Under the pieces are notes generated by a model. It was not told the DNA's origin. It ran no database searches and saw nothing but the letters and a program-made list of their open reading frames with translations. Source: Oscillospiraceae bacterium (lineage in GTDB: Bacteria > Bacillota > Clostridia > Oscillospirales > Acutalibacteraceae). Taken from it: 64,000 nucleotides of DNA. The stretch is from assembly GCA_009779995.1 (NCBI GenBank), contig WRDW01000004.1:1-64000 (forward strand), in the 5' to 3' direction. The translations under genes were made by a program, and so were the position numbers. Of the stretch, positions 9,761-18,595 are shown one piece after another; positions within the stretch are counted from its first letter, which is position 1; the number at the start of each line of letters is the position of its first letter.

Positions 9761-10300
9761 TTAGTACAAATACGGCTCCAGCATCTGTAAGCTCTTCTTC
9801 TGTATTTTGTACACGTCCGGGATCATAAAACGATTCCCATCCACGTCGGTGAGGACGATCCTGCCGCCGCCGAGCTGCTTGAGGTTCTTGCTGATGTCCT
9901 TCACGGCGATGGTCTTCTTGTAGTCCCCGATGGCGAGGTCGACGTAGTACGAGCCCATCTTCTCCTTGATGGACTTCACCTGGGTGACGATGGGATAGAA
10001 ATAGCGAATGCCCAGCTCGGCCTCCAGCAGTTCGCGCTGCTCGTCCGTGAAGTCGCCGAGGCTCTCCAGCACGGCGACCTCCTTGCTCTCCGTGTCCGCC
10101 ACGCAGATGTACTGTCCCGGCGCGGAGAAGGGCAGCGCGCGGCTGAGCTGCACGCGCTTGTGGTCCGTGCCGCCAAGCTCCAGCCCCAGGAAGCCCTTCG
10201 CGTTGCGGTAGAAGCGGCAGTCCGCCGCGGGGGTGAAGTCGGTGGTCAGCTCCTGTTTCTCCGTAACTGTGCTTTCCTTTTCTTCCGTCAATGTGCTCAT
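9761..10300 (-). CDS. DUF1854-like protein associated with ABC exporters
   Basis: ...FYRNAKGFLGLELGGTDHKRVQLSRALPFSAPGQYICVADTESKEVAVLESLGDFTDEQRELLEAELGIRYFYPIVTQVKSIKEKMG...GGRIVLTDVDGNRFMIPDVYKIQKKSLQMLEPYLY resembles the DUF1854 family; start MSTLTEEK at 10300. Confidence 0.7.
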   Translation of the reverse strand: MSTLTEEKESTVTEKQELTTDFTPAADCRFYRNAKGFLGLELGGTDHKRVQLSRALPFSAPGQYICVADTESKEVAVLESLGDFTDEQRELLEAELGIRYFYPIVTQVKSIKEKMGSYYVDLAIGDYKKTIAVKDISKNLKQLGGGRIVLTDVDGNRFMIPDVYKIQKKSLQMLEPYLY

Positions 10301-10316
10301 TTGTGCCCCTTTCAAT

Positions 10317-11111
10317 CTATGCTCCATATTTAGTGAATTGTTGCCCGTATGGCCAGCCAGGCGGGCAGGGCCGCCATGGGTTCTTGCGCCAGTCGTAGCG
10401 CGCGAATTTGTCTTTATCGCGCTCCTTATAGCTGTCGTAGTGACACATGTGGCCGCTCAAATCGTCCTCGTGGGGCATCAGCTCCCTGAAATCTTCGATT
10501 GAAAATCCAGACCTCAGCAGCGCCCGTATAAAGTCTTCCACGCGCCAATGGAATTCGATTTCATTCTTGCGCGTTTCGGTGTAGGGCTTGATGACCTTGA
10601 TGCGCTTGCCGTCTTTGAATGGTCGCTGGAATGGGTGTATCTCGAAGAAGATGAACATCCCGCCCGGTTTCAGCACGCGCCGGAAATTGCCGTACATCAT
10701 CGGAAGGTCGCCAATCCAGACATGCGCGCCGTTGCTGGTGTGGATCAGGTCGAATTCGCCGCCGGATATGCCCTCCAGGGTCATGCTGTCGGCCTGGATG
10801 AAGGGGATGTCCCAGCCCTGTTCTCTCGCTGTCCGCGAGGCGTTCTTCAGCTGCTGGGAGGACAAGTCCGAAGCTGTCACTTCTGCCCCAAGCAGATGAA
10901 AGGCGTAGACGGCATAACCATTGCCGCAGGAGGGTACCAGGACTTTTTTGCCGGTGAAATCCGGGAAGGCCTCATTGAGCATCCCCCAGGCCTCCCGTGG
11001 GAAGGCGCGGTGCGGCTCTTTCTTGATAGCCTCCAGCGTGAGGGGCCTGTCTTCGCCGCTGAAGTATTCATCGGACCAGGCGTCCCAGTCGGCCTGCGTC
11101 GCTTCGTTCAT
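10317..11111 (-). CDS. Class I SAM-dependent methyltransferase
   Basis: VLVPSCGNGYAVYAFHLLGAEVTASDLSSQQL, FDLIHTSNGAHVWI, FRRVLKPGGMFIFFE; start overlaps the upstream ABC stop (ATGA). Confidence 0.8.
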   Translation of the reverse strand: MNEATQADWDAWSDEYFSGEDRPLTLEAIKKEPHRAFPREAWGMLNEAFPDFTGKKVLVPSCGNGYAVYAFHLLGAEVTASDLSSQQLKNASRTAREQGWDIPFIQADSMTLEGISGGEFDLIHTSNGAHVWIGDLPMMYGNFRRVLKPGGMFIFFEIHPFQRPFKDGKRIKVIKPYTETRKNEIEFHWRVEDFIRALLRSGFSIEDFRELMPHEDDLSGHMCHYDSYKERDKDKFARYDWRKNPWRPCPPGWPYGQQFTKYGA

Positions 11112-13540
11112 TCTTCTTCTTTCTCCTTGTCCTTCTCCTTTTTGGGCTCATCCAGCCTGTCCTCGATGCTGCCCATGGTGGCCAGTGCCTTCTGCTGCAC
11201 CTGGTAGAGCTCGAAGAACGCGCCTTTTGCCTTAATCAGCTCCGCGAAGCTGCCGAACTCCTTCACCTCGCCGTCCTCGATGACGGCCAGGACGTCGGCG
11301 TCGCGCAGGGTGCTCAGCCTGTGGGCGATGGCGATCGTCGTGCGGCCTGTTTTGAGCTCGCTCAGGCTCTCCTGTATGCTGCGCTCGGTGGCTGTGTCCA
11401 TGGCTGCTGTCGCTTCGTCCAGGATGAGAATTTTCGGATTTTGCAGTATTGCCCGGGCGATGGATACCCTTTGCCGCTCCCCGCCGGAGAGCTCCTGCCC
11501 GCCGTGGCCCACGCGTGTCTCGTAGGCGTCGGGCAGCTTCATGATGAAGTCGTGCGCAGCGGCGGCTTTCGCCGCGGCCATCACCTCCGGCAGGCCGGCC
11601 TCGGGCTTGGCGTAGCGAATATTATCGGCCACGGAGCCGGTGAACAGGTAGATGTCCTGGCTCACCAGGCCGATGTTCTTGCGCAGCAGGGCGAGGGGCA
11701 GGTCTTTTACGTCCACATCGTCCAACAGGATCGCCCCGGCCTTGGCGTCGTAGAGCCGCGAGACCAGGTTGGCGATGGTGGTTTTGCCCGCGCCGGTTTT
11801 CCCCACGATGCCCAGCATCTGCCCGGCCTCCACCTTGAGGTTGATGCGCTTGATGATGGGCCGCGCGGGCTCGTATTCGAATTCCAGCTCGCGCAGCTCC
11901 ACGCTGCCCCGCAGGCGTTCGAGCCGCACGGGCTCCTCTTTTTCTGCAATCTCCGGCTCGGCGTCCACGATCTCGAACACCCGGTGCGCGGAATCCTTGC
12001 AGCGGGCCCACCAGTTGAACACCCAGGAGAGAAAATCCAGCGGCCCGATCACCAGCATCAGGTAGACGACGAAGCTCAACATGCCGCCGGCGGTCATCTC
12101 CCCGCGCAGCACCTCTAAGCCGCCCAGCACCAGCAGGCCCGTGGTGAGCACGCTCACCACGCCCATGAGCAGGGGGAACAGGCCGCTCTCCACGCGGGCC
12201 ATGCTCATCTGGGCGTCGCGCAGGCTGCCGCTCACGGCGGAGAAGCGCTCGAGCTCCTTATCCTCCTGAGAAAAAGCTTTAATCACTCTTTGGCCGTTGA
12301 TGTTGTCGCTGACCATGGAGGTCAGGCGCGCGTTGCTGGCCCACTCCCTGTGGTGCAGCCGCCGGTAGAACCTGCTGAAGGAGGAGATGGTGGTCATCAG
12401 CGGCGCGGCCACGCAGATCACCGCCAGGGTGAGCTTCCAGCTGATGAGGAACATCATCACCAGCCCGCCCGCGAGCATCGCGAAGCTGCGCACGATGTGC
12501 GGCATACCGTCCAGGAAGAACCAGTAGATGTTGTTGGCGTCCCTCGTCACGCGCTCCATGAGCTGGCCGGTCTGCTTGCCGGAGTAGAAGCCCACGCTGA
12601 GCTTCTGCATGGCCGCGAAGATTTTCTTCTTGATGTCGTAGACCACCTGGGGCATGATGGTGGCCTGCACCCATTCAAACGCCATGCGCAGCAGGATGTT
12701 GGCCACCCGTATGCCCGCGATGGCCAGCACCAGCACGGTGAGGGCGGCCAGCTTCCCCTCAAGGGTATCCAGGCGGATGCCGAAGAGGAAGTCCGAAGTA
12801 TTGCCCAGGATGTCGTCGAAGAGCATCTGCGTGCTCACCCGCGGCAGGATGACGGTGAAGCCGGAATCCAGCAGCAGGAAGAGCAGCACCACGCCGATCT
12901 GCCACTTGTAGCCCCCGAAGAAGCCGAACAGGCGCTTCACGGTGGAGTTCTTCTTGCCGCACTTGGGGCAGATTTTGCGCGCGTCCGGGTATTTCTCGCC
13001 GCACTTGTCGCAGTACTGCGTCTCGTCCATGTCCGCCAGGAAGGGCGCCATGTCCTTGCCCTCTTTCAGGGCGTTGATGCAGTCGCACAGCTGCTGGAAC
13101 TTCTTGCACAGCCCGATGGAGAAGCGGGTGAGGGCGATTTCCTCGCCGCTTTCCGTGGAAATCAGACGCCCGGTGGTTATGTAGCGCTCCACCTTCAGCT
13201 TTTCGATGTCCTCAAGGGGGATGGTATGCAGCTTGTCGAGCTTGTAGGTGATCTCGGGCTTTTTCCTGCCGAATTTCTTCCACTGGCGCTTCATCACGGT
13301 CTCCTCCTGCCCGAAGGCGAGGTAGAGGCCCTTTTCGTCGAAGGCCAGCCAGGATGCGCAGTAGTTGCCCTCGTTGTCCATGTCCCCGGTCACGCCCAGG
13401 ATGAAGTCCTTCGTCGCGAGGCCCTGGCCCTCCAGCAGGGTGAGCACCTCCTCAGGCAGGCGACCGGGCAGCCGTTTCGGCTTTTTATTCTTGTTCTTAT
13501 TTTTCCCCTTCGAGGCTTCGTCCTTGTGCTTCTTTGGCAT
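11108..13540 (-). CDS. ABC exporter (TMD-NBD fusion) with N-terminal PH-like region and zinc ribbon; acidic/Lys-rich tail
   Basis: Walker A GKTGAGKTT, LSGGERQRVSIARA, ILILDEATAAMD; zinc ribbon YCDKCGEKYPDARKICPKCGKK; MPKKHK start with GGAGGT RBS. Confidence 0.88.
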   Translation of the reverse strand: MPKKHKDEASKGKNKNKNKKPKRLPGRLPEEVLTLLEGQGLATKDFILGVTGDMDNEGNYCASWLAFDEKGLYLAFGQEETVMKRQWKKFGRKKPEITYKLDKLHTIPLEDIEKLKVERYITTGRLISTESGEEIALTRFSIGLCKKFQQLCDCINALKEGKDMAPFLADMDETQYCDKCGEKYPDARKICPKCGKKNSTVKRLFGFFGGYKWQIGVVLLFLLLDSGFTVILPRVSTQMLFDDILGNTSDFLFGIRLDTLEGKLAALTVLVLAIAGIRVANILLRMAFEWVQATIMPQVVYDIKKKIFAAMQKLSVGFYSGKQTGQLMERVTRDANNIYWFFLDGMPHIVRSFAMLAGGLVMMFLISWKLTLAVICVAAPLMTTISSFSRFYRRLHHREWASNARLTSMVSDNINGQRVIKAFSQEDKELERFSAVSGSLRDAQMSMARVESGLFPLLMGVVSVLTTGLLVLGGLEVLRGEMTAGGMLSFVVYLMLVIGPLDFLSWVFNWWARCKDSAHRVFEIVDAEPEIAEKEEPVRLERLRGSVELRELEFEYEPARPIIKRINLKVEAGQMLGIVGKTGAGKTTIANLVSRLYDAKAGAILLDDVDVKDLPLALLRKNIGLVSQDIYLFTGSVADNIRYAKPEAGLPEVMAAAKAAAAHDFIMKLPDAYETRVGHGGQELSGGERQRVSIARAILQNPKILILDEATAAMDTATERSIQESLSELKTGRTTIAIAHRLSTLRDADVLAVIEDGEVKEFGSFAELIKAKGAFFELYQVQQKALATMGSIEDRLDEPKKEKDKEKEEE

Positions 13541-13640
13541 GAATTGTACCTCCAAGAACTCTCAGTGAATCGAAAATATGTTTTTTGATTAATGTAGCGC
13601 GCATGTTCGAAAAATGCAAGCGAAGAAATATAATAAAACA

Positions 13641-13665
13641 GCGGGCAGCCGCTCGGGCCGTCCGC
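13641..13665 (-). terminator. Terminator-like hairpin in the leader of the ABC operon
   Basis: Minus strand GCGGACGGCCCGAGCGGCTGCCCGC followed by TGTTTTATTATATTT; stem with one mismatch and one wobble. Confidence 0.4.
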
Positions 13666-13843
13666 GAAAATATTCCACCCGCCGGGTTACGGACAGGCAA
13701 AACTTTGCGAAAGGCACCGCGCGCGGGGCAGACCGGCCCTCGGAACAGAATGACCCCGCTGAACTTTCGTGAATCTGATATACAGTGCATTGGTCATTCT
13801 TAAGCGCAGCTCCTTTCCAGTAAAATTGATTCAACTGAACGAG

Positions 13844-13872
13844 ATTATATCACGGCTGTCACAGGCTGTCAA
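13844..13872 (-). promoter_or_regulatory. Consensus sigma-A promoter (TTGACA-17-TATAAT) upstream of the ABC/DUF1854 operon
   Basis: Minus strand TTGACA GCCTGTGACAGCCGTGA TATAAT. Confidence 0.8.
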
Positions 13873-13901
13873 GAGATTTTTGCATGAAATCAAAAATAAT
13901 T

Positions 13902-14102
13902 TTAGCCACCCCAAAAGCCGGTGCTTCCGAAGCCCCGGTATCCCCGGTCGTGGGAGCGCAGCATAGCGTTCAGCTGTATCATTTTGCCGAATTTTCGCCA
14001 GCTCATGGGCTGTTTGTCGTCTGTGACGTCCCGCAGGAGCTGGCGCTCCAGCCTGCGCTCCTCCTCCCACATCTGTTGGTTCCAGCCGAAACGGTTGTAC
14101 AT
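13902..14102 (-). CDS. Small basic protein (66 aa), paralogue of the neighbouring 49-aa ORF
   Basis: MYNRFGWNQQMWEEERRLERQLLRDVTDDKQPMSWRKFGKMIQLNAMLRSHDRGYRGFGSTGFWGG; GGAGGT RBS. Confidence 0.65.
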   Translation of the reverse strand: MYNRFGWNQQMWEEERRLERQLLRDVTDDKQPMSWRKFGKMIQLNAMLRSHDRGYRGFGSTGFWGG

Positions 14103-14247
14103 GGCTATACCTCCATTCGTATTGTGTGTTCATGGTTAGTATGCGCAAAAAATTCAGATATAAACGCGCGGCAGCCGCAGCTGCGCTTCCTGGCAGTTAC
14201 GGCTGTCGCCGGTATTCTGTTGCCATGCGGGTTTCCTTCCTGTCGAT

Positions 14248-14397
14248 TTAGGAGCAGCGCTCGCGGGTGCGCACCAGGGCGTTGAACCGGATCATCTTGC
14301 CGATCTTCTTCCAGCTCATGCGGCCTTCGGTGATCTCGCGCAGCAGCCTGCGCGCCTCCTCCATCAGAGCGTGGTTGTGCTCGTTGGGGATGTACAT
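14248..14397 (-). CDS. Small basic protein (49 aa), not listed separately in the ORF track
   Basis: MYIPNEHNHALMEEARRLLREITEGRMSWKKIGKMIRFNALVRTRERCS*; AAAGGAG RBS; consensus promoter upstream; shares MSW(K/R)K(I/F)GKMI..NA with the 66-aa ORF. Confidence 0.7.
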   Translation of the reverse strand: MYIPNEHNHALMEEARRLLREITEGRMSWKKIGKMIRFNALVRTRERCS

Positions 14398-14429
14398 GGG
14401 AGTTCTCTCCTTTCGTAGTTGGTACTGCC

Positions 14430-14458
14430 ATTATATACGAAAAAAAGAGAGATGTCAA
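14430..14458 (-). promoter_or_regulatory. Consensus sigma-A promoter (TTGACA-17-TATAAT) for the small-protein genes
   Basis: Minus strand TTGACA TCTCTCTTTTTTTCGTA TATAAT. Confidence 0.8.
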
Positions 14459-14501
14459 GTCATGTTGCACAAACAGAAATCTGATTTTTGTGCAACATGA
14501 C
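14459..14501 (-). repeat. 15-bp perfect inverted repeat abutting the -35 element
   Basis: GTCATGTTGCACAAA-N13-TTTGTGCAACATGAC. Confidence 0.8.
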
Positions 14502-14614
14502 GAAACGCGCACGGGCCAACATCTGTTTTTCACATAGGAATGCTGCACATAAGTCGATAGCTCTTAAGCAATTTGCACAAGCGGAGAGCCAAAATTTAGG
14601 CGATACGACGAAAG

Positions 14615-16780
14615 TTATGAATCCTGGCTCTGCAGCGCGGCGAACAAATCCCCCAGGGTGGAGCGCTCCTCTTTTTTTTGCGCTTGCATAAAGCGCTCGG
14701 TGTCGCGCTTGTTGGCCCCGGCGCTTTCGCGGCGCTGCTCGAAGTCGCTCATGCGCTCCCGGTAGCCGCACACGCAGTAGAAGCTGCGCTTTTCGCCCTC
14801 GCCGCGCAGCTCGAGCTTCTTGTGGCACTCGGGGCAGCGCGCGTTGGTCACCACGCTCACGCTCCTGCGGTAGCCGCAGTCCCTGTCCGGGCAGATATAC
14901 ATGCGGCCCTTTTTGCCGTTGACGTCCAGCAGCTGCTTGCCGCAGTCGGGGCAGGTTTCCCGCGTGATGTTATCATGCACATAGGGCTGCGTGGAGGAGA
15001 TCACCTCCGCCACCAGGCGTGCAGCGTAATCGCGTATATCGCCTATATATTTCTCCGGGCGCACTTTTCCCTGGGCGATTTCACCCAGCTGGCGCTCCCA
15101 ATTTGCGGTGAGCGCCGCGCTGCGCAGCTCCTGCGGCACGATGCGCACCAACTGCTTGCCCTTGGATGTGGGCACGAGCTCCTTGCCCCGGCGCTCCACA
15201 TAGAACGTATCGAAGAGCTTTTCTATAATATCGGCGCGTGTGGCCGGCGTACCCAGGGCAGGGGGGACGAGATAATTCGCGCCAGGGTTCTTCGGCAGGT
15301 CCGGCGGGTTCTCCATGGCGGTGAGGAGCGTGGCTTCTGTGTAGCGCGCGGGGGGCTTCGTTTTGCCGCTGACAATTACGATGCTGTCCGGGTCAAGCCT
15401 GCTTCCCTGTGAAAGTGTCGGCAGGCTCTGGCCTCTTAGATCACTGTCGTCGTCCTCGTCTTCATCATCAAGAGCATTACTATAGACGGCCTTCCAGCCG
15501 GGGGAACGCACTGTCTTGCCCCTGGCGTGAAAGCTGTGGGGGCCAATCTGCAGGCGCGCTTTCACCTCGTCGTATTCGTGAGGCGCGCTGAGCACGGCCA
15601 GAAAACGACGCACGACAAGATCATAGATTCTGCTCTCGTCTGCGCTGAGCCTGGCGAAATTCGCCTGTTCTTCAGTGGGGATGATCGCATGATGGTCTGT
15701 GACTTTGGCGTTGTTGACAATATATCTCGAGTTCACTTTCTGGCGCAGCAGGCCGAAAGCGACCTCTTTGTATGCCCCTATCGAAATAGCGCGCAGGCGC
15801 TCGGGCAGGGATGGTGCCACGTCGTCGGGAATATAGCGCGAATCTGTTCTTGGGTATGTTACCAGCTTGTGGTACTCGTAGAGGCTCTGCATGGCCGCTA
15901 GGGTCTGCTTGGCGGAGAGCCCGTACTTCTTGTTGGCGTCGCGCTGCAGCTCCGTTAAGTCATAAGCCGCCGGCGGGGCCTGCTGCTTGTACTCTTTTTT
16001 TACTTCGGCAACAGTCGCGGGTTTTCCCTGCACTGACTTGAGCAATTCTTCGGCCTGCGCCCTGTCAAAAAAGCGCGCCTGCTTGTTCTTGTCCTGATAA
16101 ATTGCATTAAATCCCGGAAAATTTGCTCTAAGCGTAAAATACTCCTTCGGCTGGAAGCGCGCGATCTCCTCCTCCCGCGCGACGATCAGCGCGAGGGTGG
16201 GGGTCTGCACCCGCCCGGCCGAGAGCTGCGCGTTGTGCCTGCAGGTGAGCGCCCGTGTCACGTTGAGCCCCACCAGCCAGTCGGCCTCGGCACGTGCCTG
16301 CGCGGCCCGGTAGAGGTTGTCGTACTCCTTCCCCGGGCGCAGCTTCGCGAAGCCCTCTTTAATTGCCTTGTCCGTCTGCGATGAAATCCAAAGGCGCCTG
16401 ATCGGCTTATTGCACCCGGCCTTGAGCAATATCCACCGGGCCACCAGCTCGCCCTCGCGCCCGGCGTCCGTGGCGATGACGATATCGCCCACGTCAGCGC
16501 GTCTTAGCAGCGTTGAGACAGAACTGAACTGCTTGCCCGTCTGCTTGATGACCACCAGCTTCATCTGTTTGGGCAGCATGGGCAGGTCCTCCAGCCGCCA
16601 CTGCTGGTATTTGTTGTCATATGTCTCCGGGTCGGCCAGGGTGACAAGGTGCCCCAGCGCCCAGGTGACGACGTAATTGCCGCCCTCCAGGCAGCCGGGC
16701 CCGCCCCGGTGGCAGCCCAGCACCCGGGCGATTTCTTTCCCTACGGAGGGCTTTTCGGCGAGGACGAGGGTTTTCGGCAT
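14615..16780 (-). CDS. topB: DNA topoisomerase III with C-terminal zinc-finger segments
   Basis: 721 aa; MPKTLVLAEKPSVGKEIARVLG, ATDAGREGELVARWIL, LSAGRVQTPTLALIV, YPRTDSRYIPDD; Cys4 motifs near the C-terminus. Confidence 0.93.
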   Translation of the reverse strand: MPKTLVLAEKPSVGKEIARVLGCHRGGPGCLEGGNYVVTWALGHLVTLADPETYDNKYQQWRLEDLPMLPKQMKLVVIKQTGKQFSSVSTLLRRADVGDIVIATDAGREGELVARWILLKAGCNKPIRRLWISSQTDKAIKEGFAKLRPGKEYDNLYRAAQARAEADWLVGLNVTRALTCRHNAQLSAGRVQTPTLALIVAREEEIARFQPKEYFTLRANFPGFNAIYQDKNKQARFFDRAQAEELLKSVQGKPATVAEVKKEYKQQAPPAAYDLTELQRDANKKYGLSAKQTLAAMQSLYEYHKLVTYPRTDSRYIPDDVAPSLPERLRAISIGAYKEVAFGLLRQKVNSRYIVNNAKVTDHHAIIPTEEQANFARLSADESRIYDLVVRRFLAVLSAPHEYDEVKARLQIGPHSFHARGKTVRSPGWKAVYSNALDDEDEDDDSDLRGQSLPTLSQGSRLDPDSIVIVSGKTKPPARYTEATLLTAMENPPDLPKNPGANYLVPPALGTPATRADIIEKLFDTFYVERRGKELVPTSKGKQLVRIVPQELRSAALTANWERQLGEIAQGKVRPEKYIGDIRDYAARLVAEVISSTQPYVHDNITRETCPDCGKQLLDVNGKKGRMYICPDRDCGYRRSVSVVTNARCPECHKKLELRGEGEKRSFYCVCGYRERMSDFEQRRESAGANKRDTERFMQAQKKEERSTLGDLFAALQSQDS

Positions 16781-16820
16781 GGAGGGTTCCTTTCATTGCC
16801 GCAGCTTGATCATATACATA

Positions 16821-16849
16821 ATTATAGCCTGCCGATGCAGCCTTGTCAA
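16821..16849 (-). promoter_or_regulatory. Consensus promoter of topB (TTGACA-17-TATAAT)
   Basis: Minus strand TTGACA AGGCTGCATCGGCAGGC TATAAT. Confidence 0.8.
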
Positions 16850-16959
16850 CTTATGAATAAAATGTAAATTCCAGTATTGTTCCATACAATAATTAAGAAA
16901 GGGAACACATGTGTTAAAATGCTGAATAAGAAATATAGAACAGAGGGAAGGTTTTACGC

Positions 16960-18510
16960 ATGACCAAGAAAACGGTATTCCTCACCGGTTCCTCGGGCAA
17001 CATGGGCTGGCACGGCTTTCAGGAGCTCTACAAGCGCCGGGACAAGTTCGACATCGTGCTGCTCAACCGGGGCAGCCAGAAGAACCGCGATAAGTTCGCG
17101 GCCTACGAGGGCGACCCCAGCGTAAAGCTCGTCTGGGGCGACCTGCTCAATTACGACGACGTGCTCGCGGGCGTGAGCGGCGCGGATGTCGTGCTGCACG
17201 TGGGCGGCATGGTTTCCCCCCAGGCGGACTACGATCCCAAGGGGACGATCAAAACAAACATCACAGCCGCGCGCAATATTGTGAACGCCGTGAAGGCACA
17301 GCCAGACCCCGACGCCGTGAAGGTCGTCTACATCGGCACCGTGGCCGAGACCGGCGAGCGCGACGCCCCCATCCACTGGGCCCGCACGGGCGACCCCATC
17401 AAGATCAGCGTGTGGGACCACTACGCCATCAGCAAGGTGATCGCCGAGAGCCTCTTCGCCGAATCCGGCCTGCAGCACTGGGTCTCCCTGCGGCAGAGCG
17501 GGATTCTCTACGGCGACATCATCCAGAACCAGGATCCCATCATGTTCCACGTGCCGATTAATGGGGTGCTGGAATGGGCGACTGTAGAAGACAGCGGCCG
17601 GTTGCTCGCCAACGTCTGCGAGGACTGGGTATCGGAGGACTTTTGGCGCAGGTTCTACAACATAGGCTCCGGGGCCGACTATCGCATCACGAATTTCGAG
17701 TTCGAGCAGTACCTGCTGGGCGCTCTGGGCCTGGGCGACCCGCGCAAAATCTTCAACGCCAACTGGTTCACCCTGCGCAATTTCCATGGCCAGTGGTACG
17801 CCGATTCAGATATACTCGAAGATTATTTACACTTCCGCGAGAACAAACCCATCCAGAAATACTTCGACGAGATCGCCGCCGACATGCCCGGCTACATGAA
17901 GCTGGCCAAATTCGCGCCCAAGGGCCTGGTGAAGCGCTTCATGATGCAGCGCCTCACCGAGATGCCCGTCTACGGCACGATGTGGTGGCTGAAGAACAAC
18001 AAGGAGCAGCGCATCGCCGCCTATTGGGGCAGCAGAGCCGCCTGGGAGGCCATCGGCACATGGGATACCTTCGGCATCCAGAAGGCCCCTGCCGAGGAGC
18101 GCACGGACGCCTTCGGCAAAAATCAAAATCTCGACCACGGCTACGACGAGAGCAAGCCACTCTCCGATCTGACCCTCGAAGACCTGCAAAAAGCGGCGGC
18201 TTTCCGGGGCGGTGTTATTGTGAGCCAGAGCTACAGCGGCGATCCATACGAAAAGCTCACCTGGCGCAGCGCCAACGGCGTGGAATTCGAGATGAGCCCG
18301 AACCTGGTGCTGAAGGGCGGCCACTGGTGTCCGCAGGAGCTGCCCGGCCCCACGGACGGCGACTGGTCCAACGGCTTCACCCCCTGGCGCTACGACGCCG
18401 AGGCGAAAGTGAACCCCTTCTTCGCCCAGGTGTGGACCCCCCTGCACGGCGCGGACGAGGACAACGTCTACGGCGAGGATATTTTCGCCGGGATGAAGGG
18501 CTACGAATAA
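16960..18510 (+). CDS. NAD-dependent epimerase/dehydratase (extended SDR) with long C-terminal extension
   Basis: N-terminal VFLTGSSGNMGWHGF (GxxGxxG), YAISK-type active-site motif (HYAISKVIAESL). Confidence 0.8.
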   Translation: MTKKTVFLTGSSGNMGWHGFQELYKRRDKFDIVLLNRGSQKNRDKFAAYEGDPSVKLVWGDLLNYDDVLAGVSGADVVLHVGGMVSPQADYDPKGTIKTNITAARNIVNAVKAQPDPDAVKVVYIGTVAETGERDAPIHWARTGDPIKISVWDHYAISKVIAESLFAESGLQHWVSLRQSGILYGDIIQNQDPIMFHVPINGVLEWATVEDSGRLLANVCEDWVSEDFWRRFYNIGSGADYRITNFEFEQYLLGALGLGDPRKIFNANWFTLRNFHGQWYADSDILEDYLHFRENKPIQKYFDEIAADMPGYMKLAKFAPKGLVKRFMMQRLTEMPVYGTMWWLKNNKEQRIAAYWGSRAAWEAIGTWDTFGIQKAPAEERTDAFGKNQNLDHGYDESKPLSDLTLEDLQKAAAFRGGVIVSQSYSGDPYEKLTWRSANGVEFEMSPNLVLKGGHWCPQELPGPTDGDWSNGFTPWRYDAEAKVNPFFAQVWTPLHGADEDNVYGEDIFAGMKGYE

Positions 18511-18551
18511 TGCTTAATTCTTAATGCTGAATGCTAAATTGGGGAACGAAC

Positions 18552-18584
18552 TTAGCCGCCGGTCAACCTGTGACCGGCGGCTAA
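18552..18584. terminator. Bidirectional terminator between convergent genes
   Basis: TTAGCCGCCGGTCA-ACCTG-TGACCGGCGGCTAA, 14-bp perfect stem. Confidence 0.75.
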
Positions 18585-18595
18585 TTCATTAAGCA

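Noticed and set aside
16890-16960. AACACATGTGTT palindrome upstream of the epimerase gene as an operator
   Set aside because: Palindrome is real (16904-16915), but no convincing -35/-10 pair surrounds it and no regulator is adjacent; kept as a note only.
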